Origin: Eretmocerus hayati
Lineage: Eukaryota > Arthropoda > Insecta > Hymenoptera > Aphelinidae
Assembly: GCA_029851415.1 (NCBI GenBank)
Contig: CM056743.1
Location: forward strand, 75,413,186 to 75,477,185
Direction of reading: 5' to 3'
Length of the DNA: 64,000 bases
Shown: positions 35,942-47,552 of the stretch, in pieces
Position numbering within the stretch: position 1 is the stretch's first letter
Layout of the letters: each line of letters starts with the position of its first letter
Notes under the pieces: model-generated
The model's input: the letters and a program-made list of their open reading frames with translations, nothing else
Database searches by the model: none
What the model was told of the DNA's origin: nothing
Position numbers and translations under genes: made by a program

Positions 35942-37256
35942 CACGGCGAGTCGGAAACCCGAATAGGTGAAAGTTGCGTGAACCTGGGAAATGCTTGGGG
36001 GATATCTTTCGGGATATTTTGAACATCATTCTCCAACAACAACCAAAAAAATCCACCGGGGAATTTTGGAATGAAGTTGATTTTTGCGTTTTTCCACCCA
36101 ATTTTTGGGGGAAATGAATTTTTTCCATTTTTTCTCTTGTCTCACAGCTCTGCATTGGCTCTGAAAGATCATCGCAACTCGCTGACTTGATGTGAGGAAG
36201 TTTGGTCCTTAGAAATCTTGAATGGAAATCCAGATCAGATACAGTTTTCGGTATTTTTTTCCATTCGATCCGAGTATATTGTCTTGATTGGCGATAGAAA
36301 CATACAAAAATGGAAGATTTCGTCCTATCATCGACAAGATAGACTTTCATCTTCATTGCTCACAAAACTATCAGTTTCGCCATGCTATGGACTATTGGTT
36401 ACGATTCATGCGATGGACAGATGATAGCCAGTATCGCAGGAATCACACGAAAAAAAGATTGGTTGTCCTAATCAATCAAGATTCATTGGGATATTCAACG
36501 CCTATCGAGTTGGTTAGATCATTCAATTTTTTTTTTGTTGGATCTGTATTTATTTGCATAATCTTCTTTGGGCAAGGAAGGTACTAACTTTTAGTGATGC
36601 ACTGGGAAAGTTACGATGGCCGACCGATACAGAGGACCTGCCTCGCACTTTTTAAGCTACCTCGACTTAATCCTCCTACGCACAAAGCCGAGATAACTCG
36701 TCGTAATAACACGGGATCCCCATCTAAACTCTGCGCAAGGGGGTTAAATCCTCGTTATTGCGAATATAACCAATCTTTTTTTTCATGCGTGACGAATAGT
36801 CTATTGCATGGCAAAATTGATGATCTTGTGAGCCATGAAGGTTTTGTAAGCCTGACTTGTCGATGATGGGACCGGATTTCTCATTTTTGTATGTTTCTAT
36901 CCCCAATAAAAACAATAGACTCAGGTCCGATGGGAAAAATCCCGAAAACATTATCTGGTCTGGATTTTCATTCAAAATTTCGAAGAACCAAACTTTCTCA
37001 CATCAAGTCAGCGAGTTGCGATAATCTTTCAGAACCGATGCAGAGCTGTGAGATAAAAGGAAAGGAAATTTTTTATTCCCCCGAAAAAAGTGGGAGAGTG
37101 CATACATCAACTTCATTTTGAAATCCCTCGGCGGATATTTTTGGTTATTATTGGAAAATGATGTTCAAAATATTTCAAAACATATCCCACACCGCATTTT
37201 CCAGGTTCACGCAACTTTCACCTAACCAGGTTTCCGGCTCGCCGTGAGAAGGTGGA
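35942..37256. repeat. Foldback MITE inside the minisatellite
   Basis: The left end CACGGCGAGTCGGAAACC and the right end GGTTTCCGGCTCGCCGTG are inverted, and the arms (about 35942-36470 and 36700-37256) match over most of their length, including GAAAGTTGCGTGAACCTGG versus CCAGGTTCACGCAACTTTC and the GACAAGATAGACTTTCATC-type inner part. The centre (about 36470-36700) is unrelated sequence. No protein is encoded. It splits the 124-bp minisatellite field. Confidence 0.75.
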
Positions 37257-37462
37257 AGAATTATTCCACATTGAATCAGGAATCATAGACCGATATTCAT
37301 CGTTTCTACTTTCTTCGTTCACTGCATGTCCATCGCCCAAACATTTTTTCATCAAGAAATAGTGAAATAATAAGAAATCTATGATATATTGTCTTGATTC
37401 TCAGCACAAGATCTACTGTTTAATTTTGAACGGCTTGTATTCCTTTCTCTTCCGACTTACAG
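37257..37462. repeat. Segment duplicated at 40135-40340
   Basis: ATTATTCCACATTGAATCA..., CTGCATGT..ATC, AAACATTTTTTCATC and a final pyrimidine-rich TTTCTCTTCC..CTTACAG recur in the same order at 40135-40340. Identity is roughly 70-75% by eye. Both copies end in a splice-acceptor-like tract followed by (G/A)CACAGTT. Confidence 0.6.
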
Positions 37463-37614
37463 GCACAGTTTCGGTCTTCCCCATACATCAGACAGGGCCG
37501 GAGCGATGCCAGACATGCTGACGCCGCTTCAGACGTGCTCATCCAGCCGCGCGCCTCTACGAAAGAGACATCATCAACAAGTGCAGTTCAACAGTCACAG
37601 GAGGTAAGAAAAAT
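37463..37614 (+). other. Isolated minisatellite unit bounded by splice-like sites
   Basis: One 124-bp unit is preceded by a pyrimidine tract and CTTACAG and followed by CACAGGAGGTAAGAA, a good match to a 5' splice site. An exon of about 150 bp is conceivable, but no protein similarity supports it and the unit may simply be a repeat with chance signals. Confidence 0.25.
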
Positions 37615-40134
37615 TATTTCACATATGATGACTTTCAATTGATTGGCTTTTGCCAGTAGCATTGTATCTACCAATTTCACTGACTCATGTCATAGATCGA
37701 GTTGAATAACTTCAACTCGAACTATGCACCTCCAAGCCTCATATGGTTGCGAGGTCAACTTGGAGGATTTTGATGGGAAGTTCAAGGGTGAGAAGAGACA
37801 TACGGAGAGGAATTTTGACTCTGCGCTAGATTACAGAGCATTTCGCCATTCCTGGGCACATCTGGCTTGTCGAGGGGACAGATAATCTGCCGAAGTTAGT
37901 GCCCGACACACTTGGCCTGAGCGGCCGAACGTCGAGCTCTTAAACGGCTTCATATATGAAAGTCTTACATGCGCAAGCGCTTGCGAAAAAGGTGGTTCTA
38001 ACCCGCTATTACCATATGAAATCGACTCAACGGATTTCCAGCCAACTGTCGGATATATATCAAACAAATATTTGTACTCGATCGAGACGATCAATCACTA
38101 TATTTATCACTGGCAGGAATTACAAATGATGAATTTCAATTGATCGGCTTTTGCCAGTAGCATTGTGTCAATAAATTCCGCTGACTCATGTCATAGATCG
38201 AGTTGAATTACTTCAACTCGAACTATGCACCTCCAAGACTCGTATGGTTGCGAAGTTAGGCCTCTTAGGCCAAATGCGTCGGGGACTAACCTCGGCAGAT
38301 CGTCTGTCGCCTTGACAAGCCGGATCTGACGGCGAATGGCGAAACGCACTGTAATCTAGCGTAGAGTCGAAATTTCTCTCCATATGTCTATTCTCACCCT
38401 CGAACGTTCCATCAAAATCCTCCAAGTTAACCTCGCAACTATACGAGGCTCGGAGGTGCATAGTTCGAGTTGAAGTAATTCAACTCGATCTATGACATGA
38501 GTCAGTGAAATTTGTTGACACAATGCTACTGGCAAAAGCCGATCAATTGAAATCCATCATTTGTAATTCCCGCCAGTGATGAATATAGTGCTTGATCGTA
38601 TCGATCGAGTACAAATATTAGTTTGATATACATCCGACAGTGGGCTGAGAATCTGTCGAGTCGATTTCATATGGAAAAAGCGGGTTAAAACCACCGTTAT
38701 CGCAAGCGCTTTCGCATGTAAGACTTTCATATATAAAGCCGTTTAAGAGCTCGACGTTCGGTCTCTTAGGCCAAGTGCGTCGGGGACTAACCTCGGCAGA
38801 TCGTCTGTCGCCTTGACAAGCCGGATCTGACGGGGAATGGCGAAACGCACTGTAATCTAGCGTAGAGTCGAAATTTCTCTCCATATGTCTCTTCTCACCC
38901 TTGAACGTTCCATCAAAATCCTCCAAGTTAACCTCGCAACCATACGAGGCTCGGAGGGGCATAGTTCGAGTTGAAGTAATTCAACTCGATCTATGACATG
39001 AGTCAGTGAAATTTGTTGACACAATGCTACTGGCAAAAGCCGATCAATTGAAATCCATCATTTGCAATTCCTGCCAGTGATAATTATAGTGCTTGATCGT
39101 ATCGATCGAGTACAAATATTAGTTTGATATACATCCGACAGTGGGCTGAAAATCTGTCGAGTCGATTTCATATGGAAAAAGCGGGTTAAAACCACCTTTC
39201 TCGCAAGCGCTTGCGCATGTAAGACTTTCATATATACAGCCGTTTGAGAGCTCGACGTTCGGCCTCTTAGGCCGAGTGCGTCGCGGACTAACCTCGGCAG
39301 ATCGTCTGTCCCCTTGACAAGCCAAATCTGACGAGGAATGGCGAAACGCACTGTAATCTAGAGTAGAGTCAAAATTTTTCTCCACATGTCTCTTCTCACC
39401 CTTGATTTTCCCATCAAAATCCTCCAAGTCAACCTCGCAATCATACGAGGCCTGAAGGTGCATAGTTCGAGTTGAAGTAATTCAACTCCTTCTGTGACAT
39501 GAGTCAGCAAAATGTGGTGACACGATGCTACTGGCGAAATCCGATCAATTAAAATTCATCATTTGTAATTCCCGCCAGTGATGAATATAGTGCTTGATCG
39601 TATCGATCGAGTACAAATATTAGTTTGATATACATCCGACAGTGGGCTGAAAATCTGTCGAGTCGATTTCATATGGAAAAAGCGGGTTAAAACCACCGTT
39701 CTCGCAAGCGCTTTCGCATGTAAGACTTTCATATATAAAGCCGTTTAAGAGCTCGACGTTCGGTCTCTTAGGCCAAGTGTGTCGGGGACTAACCTCGGCA
39801 GATCGTCGGTCGCCTTGACAAGCCAGATCTGACGAGGAATGGCGAAACGCACTGTAATCTAGCGTAGAGTCAAAATTTTTCTCCGTATGTCTCTTCTCAC
39901 CCTTGAACGTTCCATCAAAATCCTCCAAGTTAACCTCGCAACCATACGAGGCTCGGAGGTGCATAGTTCGAGTTGAAGTAATTCAACTCGATCTATGACA
40001 TGAGTCAGCGAAATTTGTTGACACAATGCTACTGGCAAAAGCCGATCAATTGAAATTCATCATTTGTAATTCCCGCCAGTGATAAATATAGTGCTCGATC
40101 GTATTGATCGAGTACAAATATTAGTTTGATATAA
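37615..40134. repeat. 501-bp tandem repeat family with an inverted first unit
   Basis: AGTTCGAGTTGAAGTAATTC recurs at 38463, 38964, 39465 and 39966, exactly 501 bases apart. The first one and a quarter units (37615 to about 38255) are in the opposite orientation. Each full unit on the minus strand carries a 114-codon frame (38618-38962, 39119-39463, 39620-39964), because 501 is divisible by three and the units are about 95% alike. The protein (starting MHLRASYGCEVNLEDFDG) matches nothing I know. A short relative of the same sequence forms the palindrome at 42665-43030. Confidence 0.8.
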
Positions 40135-40350
40135 ATTATTTCACATTGAATCAAAAATCATGAACTAATATTCCCCGTTCCTACTTCCTCCATTTACTGC
40201 ATGTTTATCTCGCCTAAACATTTTTTCATCGGGAAATATTGGAACAATAACAAATCTATAATATATTATCTTAATTCATGTCACAAGAACTATTGCTTGA
40301 TATTGGACGTATTCTTTTCCTTTCTCTTTTCCTTCACAGACACAGTTGGA
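40135..40350. repeat. Second copy of the 37257-37462 segment
   Basis: See the partner at 37257. This copy ends CTTTTCCTTCACAG followed by ACACAGTTGG, again acceptor-like, but the downstream sequence is unrelated to the minisatellite unit. The pair brackets the 501-bp family. Confidence 0.6.
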
Positions 40351-41824
40351 ATCATACCAAGATCTCGCGACTACAATATGAGGAAACGATCGGTTCCTGA
40401 TCATCCACAGCCGTTCCACCGCAGGTTGTCAAACGTAAAATTACAGAACAATCACATGGACTTAGAGATGAAAATACCACCGTTCATCGAGAACACCAAT
40501 CCAACTTCAAAAGAATTATTTACCCGATGATACTAGGAATCTGAAAATGGGTGCTCTCAAGAGATATATTCGAAATCCGATTGTATTACATAATCTTGTT
40601 ACCAATTCTATGATTTACGTTTGAGACTATTTTCTATTGATATCTCATGATTATATCTTATTTCTATTGAAAAGATTTAACTCCTCATTCGTCATAATTC
40701 CTACTTTAGTAAAGCGCACTAAATGCGACTTTTTCTACCATGTGATTGAATTTGTAAAGGATTATTACAGCCTGTATACTGATGAAATAGAATAAAATGA
40801 AATAAAATACAAAGGAGATACAATCCAATCAAGATGCGGTACTTTAAAATGTTAGTTAAAATCACCCACCCCTGTCACAAGACAACCGAAAATAACTTTT
40901 TATTAATTGTACAGACATGCATGAATATCTCCAAATTCTTACTACGACTATTTAAATCACTTAAAAATGTCGTAATTGTCCCTGCAAGACTGGGAAAGTC
41001 ATACTCACAATGTATTATGTGTTGCAACAAGGCGCTGTTTTACCATGTATTAGCATGGGCTGCATGTAAACAAAGATTATTTTTTCATCAGTCTCATTAA
41101 TTTGTGACTCAATGATTAACTCTTTGTACTCAAATGATCATAAAAAATCCAATCTTTTTTGAGATATCAACCATCATGGAGCTAGCTTAATTATATCCAA
41201 CATTTGAATGGTTGCAGGTATTGCGAAAACTTAGAAACGGAGGCTGAGTGAGACCACGAACATGGTCTGGTGGTGTCTAGAAGTGGACTCATAGTCCCAT
41301 TCGGATTTACCTGTCTACAGCAATCATCTAGGGCCTCTGTCATACCCATCTAATGATATTGCTTGCAGTGGTTGGGGTTTCGGTTTTATGAGAGGGTCTT
41401 TCTCCGATTTAGTCAGGGTGAAGTAAAAACTATATCAAAATGGTTCTAACTGAATTCGTGCTTTCTCTAGGTTTACCTGGATACTCTGGGAACACTGGTG
41501 GGGCAAGTCTACCTCCAGGGGTGTACCAATGAGATCCGTCGTGGGATAACTTAACACAAAGTGCCAGGTAAGACTTCTTCCATAATACTAATGCTGATTG
41601 AAATAGACAATCATGGATACTGATGAAGAATTATCCTATTTAGGATAACCAACCCTTAACTCGCATCTTTTTTACAGATTCGGGTCTATGCCATTTTTAC
41701 TGCCAAAGGCTGAAAAAAGTGATGAATTCCTAAATTCTTCTTATTCTACTGGACTTGAAAAAGAAACAACTTGGATATTTGGGTCAGTGGACTAATCACC
41801 ATTGGGAGTCAAGAACCTACACTG
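40351..41824. other. No gene seen
   Basis: AT-rich, with short frames only. An ATAGAATAAAATGAAATAAA tract near 40787-40806 resembles the A-rich tail of a retroposed sequence, but nothing upstream is recognisable. Confidence 0.35.
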
Positions 41825-42029
41825 AGAAAACGAAACGGTTGAATGTACTGTCGCACAGTATCTAATACCTGCGCACAGTATCTACTACCTGCGCACGGTA
41901 ACTATTACCATGCAAAAGCAGGATTTGGCCCAACTATACGCGAAAATAATAATTACTGTGCGCAAGTAATAGATACTGTACGCCAGTGATAGTTACTGTG
42001 TGGAAGTATTCCCAACCGTTTCGTTTTCT
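41825..42029. repeat. Small palindromic MITE (~205 bp)
   Basis: Terminal inverted repeats AGAAAACGAAACGGTT (41825-41840) and AACCGTTTCGTTTTCT (42014-42029) are perfect over 16 bases. Inside, CGCACAGTATCTA and TACTGTGCGCAAGTAATAGA style words occur several times in both orientations. No clear target duplication. Confidence 0.75.
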
Positions 42030-42664
42030 GGCTCGTGCGCAGGAATGATGTTACTATGGCTCGATTCGCTCCGATATATTCCTCGTTTTGGGCTCTGTTA
42101 ATCCTTCAATAGTGGTCTGATTGACACGCAGCACAGTCCAAAATCCTCACAATTAAAATCCCAACAACTTTCTCACTCACACTAACAAGGTTTGAGCGAT
42201 GGGTTCCTCAAAAGTGAAGGTCAGAAATAACATAGGGAAAATGGACGCGTGGTAAGGGTTTTCCTCCATTTTTGAGAGAAACTGTCGCTCGAACTCCGTA
42301 AGAGTAAGCGAGCAAGTGATTGGAATTTTAATATTGAAGATTTTGAGCTATCACACGTGTTAATCAGACAATTATCGTAGAATTTACAGAGCCCGAAGCA
42401 AGAATAATATCAGAGCGAGTCGAGGCAGAAACGGCGGCGGCGGTTTGAGCGGTGGCCGCGATGCGGAAGGTGAAAATTCCAACTCGCTCCAATTTTCCTC
42501 AATTTTGCTCGGATTCAGACTGACAAGAGCTCAAACTTCCCGTTATGGGAAACCCTACAACTGCATCGCATACAATTGCTACATACGAGCTGAGATTTTT
42601 GAGCTAAATGCATGAGAAGACCGAACCGCGACAGTATCTATCACCTTCGCCACGGTCGAGGCTA
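42030..42664. other. No gene seen
   Basis: Contains only short frames. A GC-rich triplet patch (GGCGGCGGCGG) lies near 42434-42444. Nothing recognisable. Confidence 0.35.
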
Positions 42665-43030
42665 GCGGTCTTTGCGCTCAAAGCCAGCTGATATTGCTGA
42701 AGTTTTTTTGGCATCAATCGTGAATGGATTTCACTCCACTCTCGATCGATGCAACTTTGGAGGCTCGTATGGTTGCGTGGATGCATCCAAAGGATTCTGA
42801 TGGAATGGAATGGAAAATAAAGATGAGGAACTCCATGAAAAATTTCGATTCTACGCTGATATCATGCGTGTTTCATTCACATTTCATACCATTCCATCAA
42901 AATCCTTCGGATGCATCCTCGCAACCTCACGAGGCTCCAAAGGTGCATCGATCGAGAGTGGAGTAAAATCCATCCTCGATTAATGCCAAAAAAACCTCAG
43001 CAATATAAGCTGACAAAGACCGTTCCAATA
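42665..43030. repeat. Foldback palindrome related to the 501-bp family
   Basis: The left arm from about 42665 (GGTCTTTGCGCTCAAAGCCAGC...GATCGATGCAACTTTGGAGGC) is the inverted partner of the right arm (GAGGCTCCAAAGGTGCATCGATC...AAGCTGACAAAGACC) up to 43030. The centre near 42850 is unpaired. The TGGAGGCTCGTATGGTTGCG portion resembles the 501-bp repeat. Confidence 0.75.
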
Positions 43031-43217
43031 TATTCCCATAATTTGAAATTCCCGCGAGTGATAAATACGATATCCGATCATATCGATCGAGTGCAAAATT
43101 AAACACATACAGTTATTGTTTTGTTATTTTATAATAATTCAACTTATAACGAAAGAAGACTCCATTCAGGTGAACATTCGATTAAATCTAATCAATACCC
43201 TAATTCCAGGGCCTTAA

Positions 43218-44053
43218 CCCTCGGTTGGCACACGTGGGTCTATTCGACCCAAGGCTTTTTTTTATGAGATCGCCACCCTCGTAATTCGAAGTTTTCCGCG
43301 CTCAGGGCGACATTTGTTGGTAGTCAAGATGTGCCGCTTGCCGACCGTGCATATAGCAATTGGTCTGCCACGCGCGTCTTCCCACCACAGCCAAGCAAGA
43401 TTGCCGCTGGGTCTAAAGTACCCAGGTGTGCCAGCTATGCGCGCTATTTTCGATTGCATTTTATTGTTGTGATAATAAATTATTGCAAAATATTGCAAAA
43501 AAGGCCTCTTCACCGAAAATATTCTAGAGGACGCAATTCTCAATGGAATGAGCTGGAAATTTATCTGAGTTATCTCAAGATCGAGTAGGTATGAGAAAAA
43601 AATAGTCTAGTGGTCGATCTTTCAATGGAGGTCTTCATTCCGGCGTATTCGGTGAGAGTAAAAATTCTCAATTCATGCGTCAAAATATGTCAGAATGAAT
43701 ACCTTCTTCCCAAGATCCACTCTTGCGCTATTTTTTCCTTGATTCGACCTCATCTCGAAATGACTCAGTTGAATTCTTAGCTCATTTGGATGAAAATTGC
43801 GCCATCTACAATTTTCAAGTGAGAAAGGTGATTTTTTGCATTTTTCTGGACATTTGTATCTTTTGGAATTCTTAATTTAACCTTGGAGATTATCTGGATA
43901 CATTGGCCCTTCAAGGACAAATCGAAGGAGCTACAGAAGAATGTTCAAGTCAAAGTATTCAATATAATAGCTACAGCATCAATTTTTTGGCGTGGGTCGA
44001 GTCGACCCAGGTTGGCCAGCTATGTTATTTGGCGGAGGTGTGCCAGCTAAGGG
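43218..44053. mobile_element. piggyBac-type MITE (836 bp)
   Basis: It starts CCCTCGGTTGGCACACGTGG directly after TTAA (43214-43217) and ends GGTGTGCCAGCTAAGGG before TCAA (44054-44057), one base off TTAA. Reversed, the right end reads CCCTTAGCTGGCACACC. A subterminal GGGTCTATTCGACCC/GGGTCGAGTCGACCC palindrome occurs near both ends. CCC-starting TIRs with TTAA targets are the hallmark of piggyBac. No transposase frame. Confidence 0.75.
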
Positions 44054-44380
44054 TCAATTAGACTTCCTAAGAATGATCTGAATTTTTAGAATTTTTCGGA
44101 AATTTTGAACCGTTGCAATGTACCAGCAGAAACGAAATATTGGTTACGTATTGGTTACGTATTTTCGTTGTTATCTTGAGTCGATGGTGCGATGACCACT
44201 GGTTGTGATGGCTCGGCTATTGCCGAGATCGCTGCAAGTTGCGAGGTAAGAGCTCTTCGTTGCGCCCGCGTGACGTGTACGAGATGATAAATTTTTGGGT
44301 GATGATTGTACCGTTGGTTATTGCTATATACTTGAAATGATGGAATTGTGTTCTTTCATCATTATTATTGTAATTTTTAG

Positions 44381-44412
44381 CGTGATGAGGGCCATATACT
44401 GACGGCCGAAAT
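44381..44412 (+). ncRNA. Degenerate hammerhead/Penelope terminal remnant
   Basis: GTGATGA, a GGCC/GGCC stem with a 10-base loop, then GAAAT and GTTGCAAATGAAATT: the same layout as the motif at 17370, including the extra G before the stem. The first core base is G instead of C, which should abolish cleavage. No Penelope coding sequence adjoins it. Confidence 0.35.
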
Positions 44413-44459
44413 GTTGCAAATGAAATTCCGCAAAATTGGCAGGAAAGACCACAGAGTTC

Positions 44460-45285
44460 ATTCAGAATTATTTGAAATATCCTGCAATAGAATCAGCAAT
44501 CGATATTCATTCTTATGAATCCAGATGCACACATCGGCCTTTTTCAAAGCCACCAAAATTAATTGGAATGTAAGAACAAACTATTCGGAGCTTGCTCCGC
44601 TGTAATGAATAAAGATGGACAGTGTGACCCCCGACCCCACCTTGCTGTGACCCTTTTCTATCCCATCTTGTTATTGTAACTACCAAAACATGAATATGAG
44701 TTATACATTCTTACAGGGTGAAGGGAGCTGTGATGATTTTATATTATTTCTTTCGTAAGATAGATTCTTCGTGAGGATTTTTGTGAGATAGAATCAACGT
44801 ACACGTGAAGAATTCCGGAACAATCATCAATTCTGATATTGATGTAAATTACAAAACTATGGATTCATTATCCTTTGACCCCAAAGATTCTGGTCATTTT
44901 GATGTTATCATAGGTATGTGCAACAAATAATCTGTAAATGATGAAGAATATTTGAAAGAAAACATTTGAAGGAAAATGAGATCCCAATCAGAGACAGAAT
45001 TCTTATCATAACTTCAAAATTGGTTGTAAGGAATTGAAGTCATCTCATATCCCTGAACAACAAATTCAGTCACGTTTCCATTCTTCTGGTGGATTCGATC
45101 TCAAATTCGAAGTGGGAATTGGGAAGAGAGAAATTCAATGTATGACACGAAATACTGAAGTTGAAAAATATCCTGATCTGCGGCACCGACTCTGACTTGG
45201 GCAGTCATCAAATGAAGATGAATACAACCCAAGTTATCAAGCTACATTCAAGACGAAATCGAAAAAAAACACAGTTCAGAGGAAT
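44460..45285. other. No gene seen upstream of Helitron scrap
   Basis: AT-rich. The last ~100 bases before 45286 may extend the Helitron-related frame, but stops intervene. Confidence 0.3.
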
Positions 45286-45483
45286 TTGAATGTTGTATCT
45301 GATTACGGATCATCCGATCATAAATGTAAGCATTGTGGTGCTGTCTTTTGGGAAAACGGATCGAGGAAGAGTTCTTGTTGCAAAAACGGTCCGATAGTTT
45401 CAACCCCACTTAGCGAATATGACAAAAAATTAAGGAAACTACCTATCTACTATGTAGCTTTCAAGCACTTGATCTGTTACTAA
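45286..45483 (+). pseudogene. Helitron Rep/helicase N-terminal fragment
   Basis: The 65-residue frame contains HKCKHCGAVFWENGSRKSSC followed by CKNG and a Pro/Ser-rich linker, the Cys-rich motif found near the N-terminus of Helitron replication/helicase proteins (C-x2-C ... C-C-x-x-G). The remainder of the roughly 1,500-residue protein (Rep and helicase) is absent, so this is a short relic. Confidence 0.55.
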
Positions 45484-47217
45484 GAGTTTTAGTTTATTCT
45501 GAAAAATGAAATCATTCTACGTCACAATCATGTGACATGATATTTTTTTGATGAAGTTTTGCGCTAGAATAAAGCAAGGCCCCGGCTGCGGTAACTCCAT
45601 AAGCCGTCCCTGTGCGTAGAGAGAACTTAAAAAGAGGGAAATTGTGGGTTTTGAAAAGATCGATGGGATCCTGTGAGAATTTTCGTGATCGGATCACTCC
45701 CGCCAAAGTTGTAGGTAATTGATTAAAGGAGAATTTTTTTAGATTTTCATCGTTGACTACGGACACTTCAAGAGGACTCAAGGAATGTTTCAAACACATA
45801 AATCTATAGGTTTTTCTTCGATCTTCAAGATGCTCTTTTTGAAACTCCCGTGCAACAGACTATATCAAAGATATCACTGTTTTAGTGAGACTCTTCTCGT
45901 TCCATTATTCATAAAAGGTACTGTAGATAAAGATGACAGGGATAATTGAATAGATAACTGTATAATCTCAAATTTCGGGAGTTGGCGAGCGGATCGAGCA
46001 GGAGGGAGAACCCCCTGGTAGACTATGTAGTACTAATGTCACATAACTGATCCTACATGTCTTTGTGCAGTGGAACTTAGTTCGTCATCTTAAAAAGATG
46101 AGGACCTTATTATGGGTCAGATGCGTCAGTTCTGTTGTGTTGAACCATCACCATTTGATGTGAGATATCCTGGTTTGGATCGCTAAACACCTACAAGAGC
46201 ATCATTGTTGTGATGCACGCTTGGCCGGGCTGCAGCGTATGAGGCAGCTGCTTAAATGGCCAACGGCCCGGGAGGTGCATTTCCCGCATCATCACGTCTT
46301 AGCTGTGCCTAGCTGCTGTGTGTTGTAGTCACCCTGCCTCATATGTCCGGCCCGGACCATCCCCGTGCATCGTGCGCTTGCGTGTGTGCTATATATGTGT
46401 TCTGCGCTCAAGCCCATTATCCGCTCGCACCTGGTGCACCTCATCTGCGTGGTGGTATGCTGTGCCGTGCAAAAGAGGGGTGTGGTTTGTGGATGCACCA
46501 CCGGGTCAACGATCCCGGGCTGTTGCCACTTGTACCACATCTTAGCGCCACCCGCATAGGACATTCTCTACCAGGGATATCGCGATCTACAGCTAATGGA
46601 TACACGCCCCGATCATAGGTGTATGGACACGTGCATCAAGTGCATCGCGATACTAAATATGTACAGACATTTCGTACTCTCACTCACCTGCAAGCGAGAG
46701 CCTAGCTCATTATCCTCATCACCGTGCTCTGCATTCAGGTACACGTTCTTGCCCAAGGGCTGAGGAAGACAAAGGTTAGTTCCTAGTAGAGCTTGGGAGC
46801 CCTGGAGGAGCTCCATTGTACATCCAGCTGTCCATCGTCTCTGGCCGTCGACTGCTGGTTTCAACAGCCTGCTCCGATGCGGCTACAGCCGCGATCCGTG
46901 GTGTAGGAGGGGTTGTCTACAGGTAGTCATATATGCACCCGTGGTATTGGGAGTGAACCTCCGTCTTATTTAAGATGGCAGAACAATCCAATATGGCCGG
47001 ATCTCAAAACATTTCCATAAGAAATACACGGGGCCGAGATGGCGGCGTTCGAAAACAGATTCACCCCCAATCACGTCCACCCATCCATCGGTTGTCTCGG
47101 CCACCGTCGACCCATTCGAACCAGTGTACCCCAACGAAAGAAGGAGTACTTGGGATGAGTACTTGTGTTTAGGTAGCTGGCTTGAGATGACGGCGAGGGA
47201 TTCGTGCTAAAAGTGGC
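45484..47217. other. No gene; GC-rich unknown sequence
   Basis: 45484-46190 has only short frames. 46200-46980 is GC-rich with mutually overlapping frames on both strands and no motif. Between 46980 and 47217 the text could be the body of the LTR-like sequence whose end is at 47238. Confidence 0.3.
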
Positions 47218-47238
47218 TGTGGCGTTTCACCCGCCACA
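47218..47238 (-). repeat. Second LTR-type end (TGTGGCGGGTG... hairpin)
   Basis: On the minus strand: TGTGGCGGG, TGAAA-like centre, CGCCACA followed by GCC. This has the same architecture as the LTR-like repeats at 10974 and 26707 (TGTGACGGT...ACCGTCACAGCC). It may be the edge of a solo LTR of a related Ty3/gypsy family extending leftwards, but no second LTR or target duplication is visible. Confidence 0.4.
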
Positions 47239-47530
47239 TTGTAGGAACTCTCCTAATCTGCGATGTTCGTCAACATGAGTTCAAGCTAGTAGGGATGGTC
47301 GTATTCTGACTGAATCATATCCTCCGAAAATTTTGAAGTTTTATCCTCAGAGTAACATGAAAGTGATGCAAAACAAACCGTTGTAGTTCCCCGTATAATT
47401 TTTCCGAGTGCTCCTGTTCGCTTGCGCAAGCTTCCACTAGAAGGAATTGACATATCTCGTGCTCATGTCAAGTGATAGATTCCTCTCTCCGGTGACAGAT
47501 TAGTAATTGAGGAGTGATGAGGAATGAGAT

Positions 47531-47552
47531 CCCCACTGAAAATGCTCACGTA
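47531..47552 (+). repeat. Orphan foldback-type terminus
   Basis: CCCCACTGAAAATGCTCACG matches the Penelope-foldback terminus CCCTACTAAAAATGCCCACG at 17 of 20 positions. Downstream are ACGTGC/GACGTGC-type words as in that element's end. No second end was found in the next kilobase. Confidence 0.5.
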
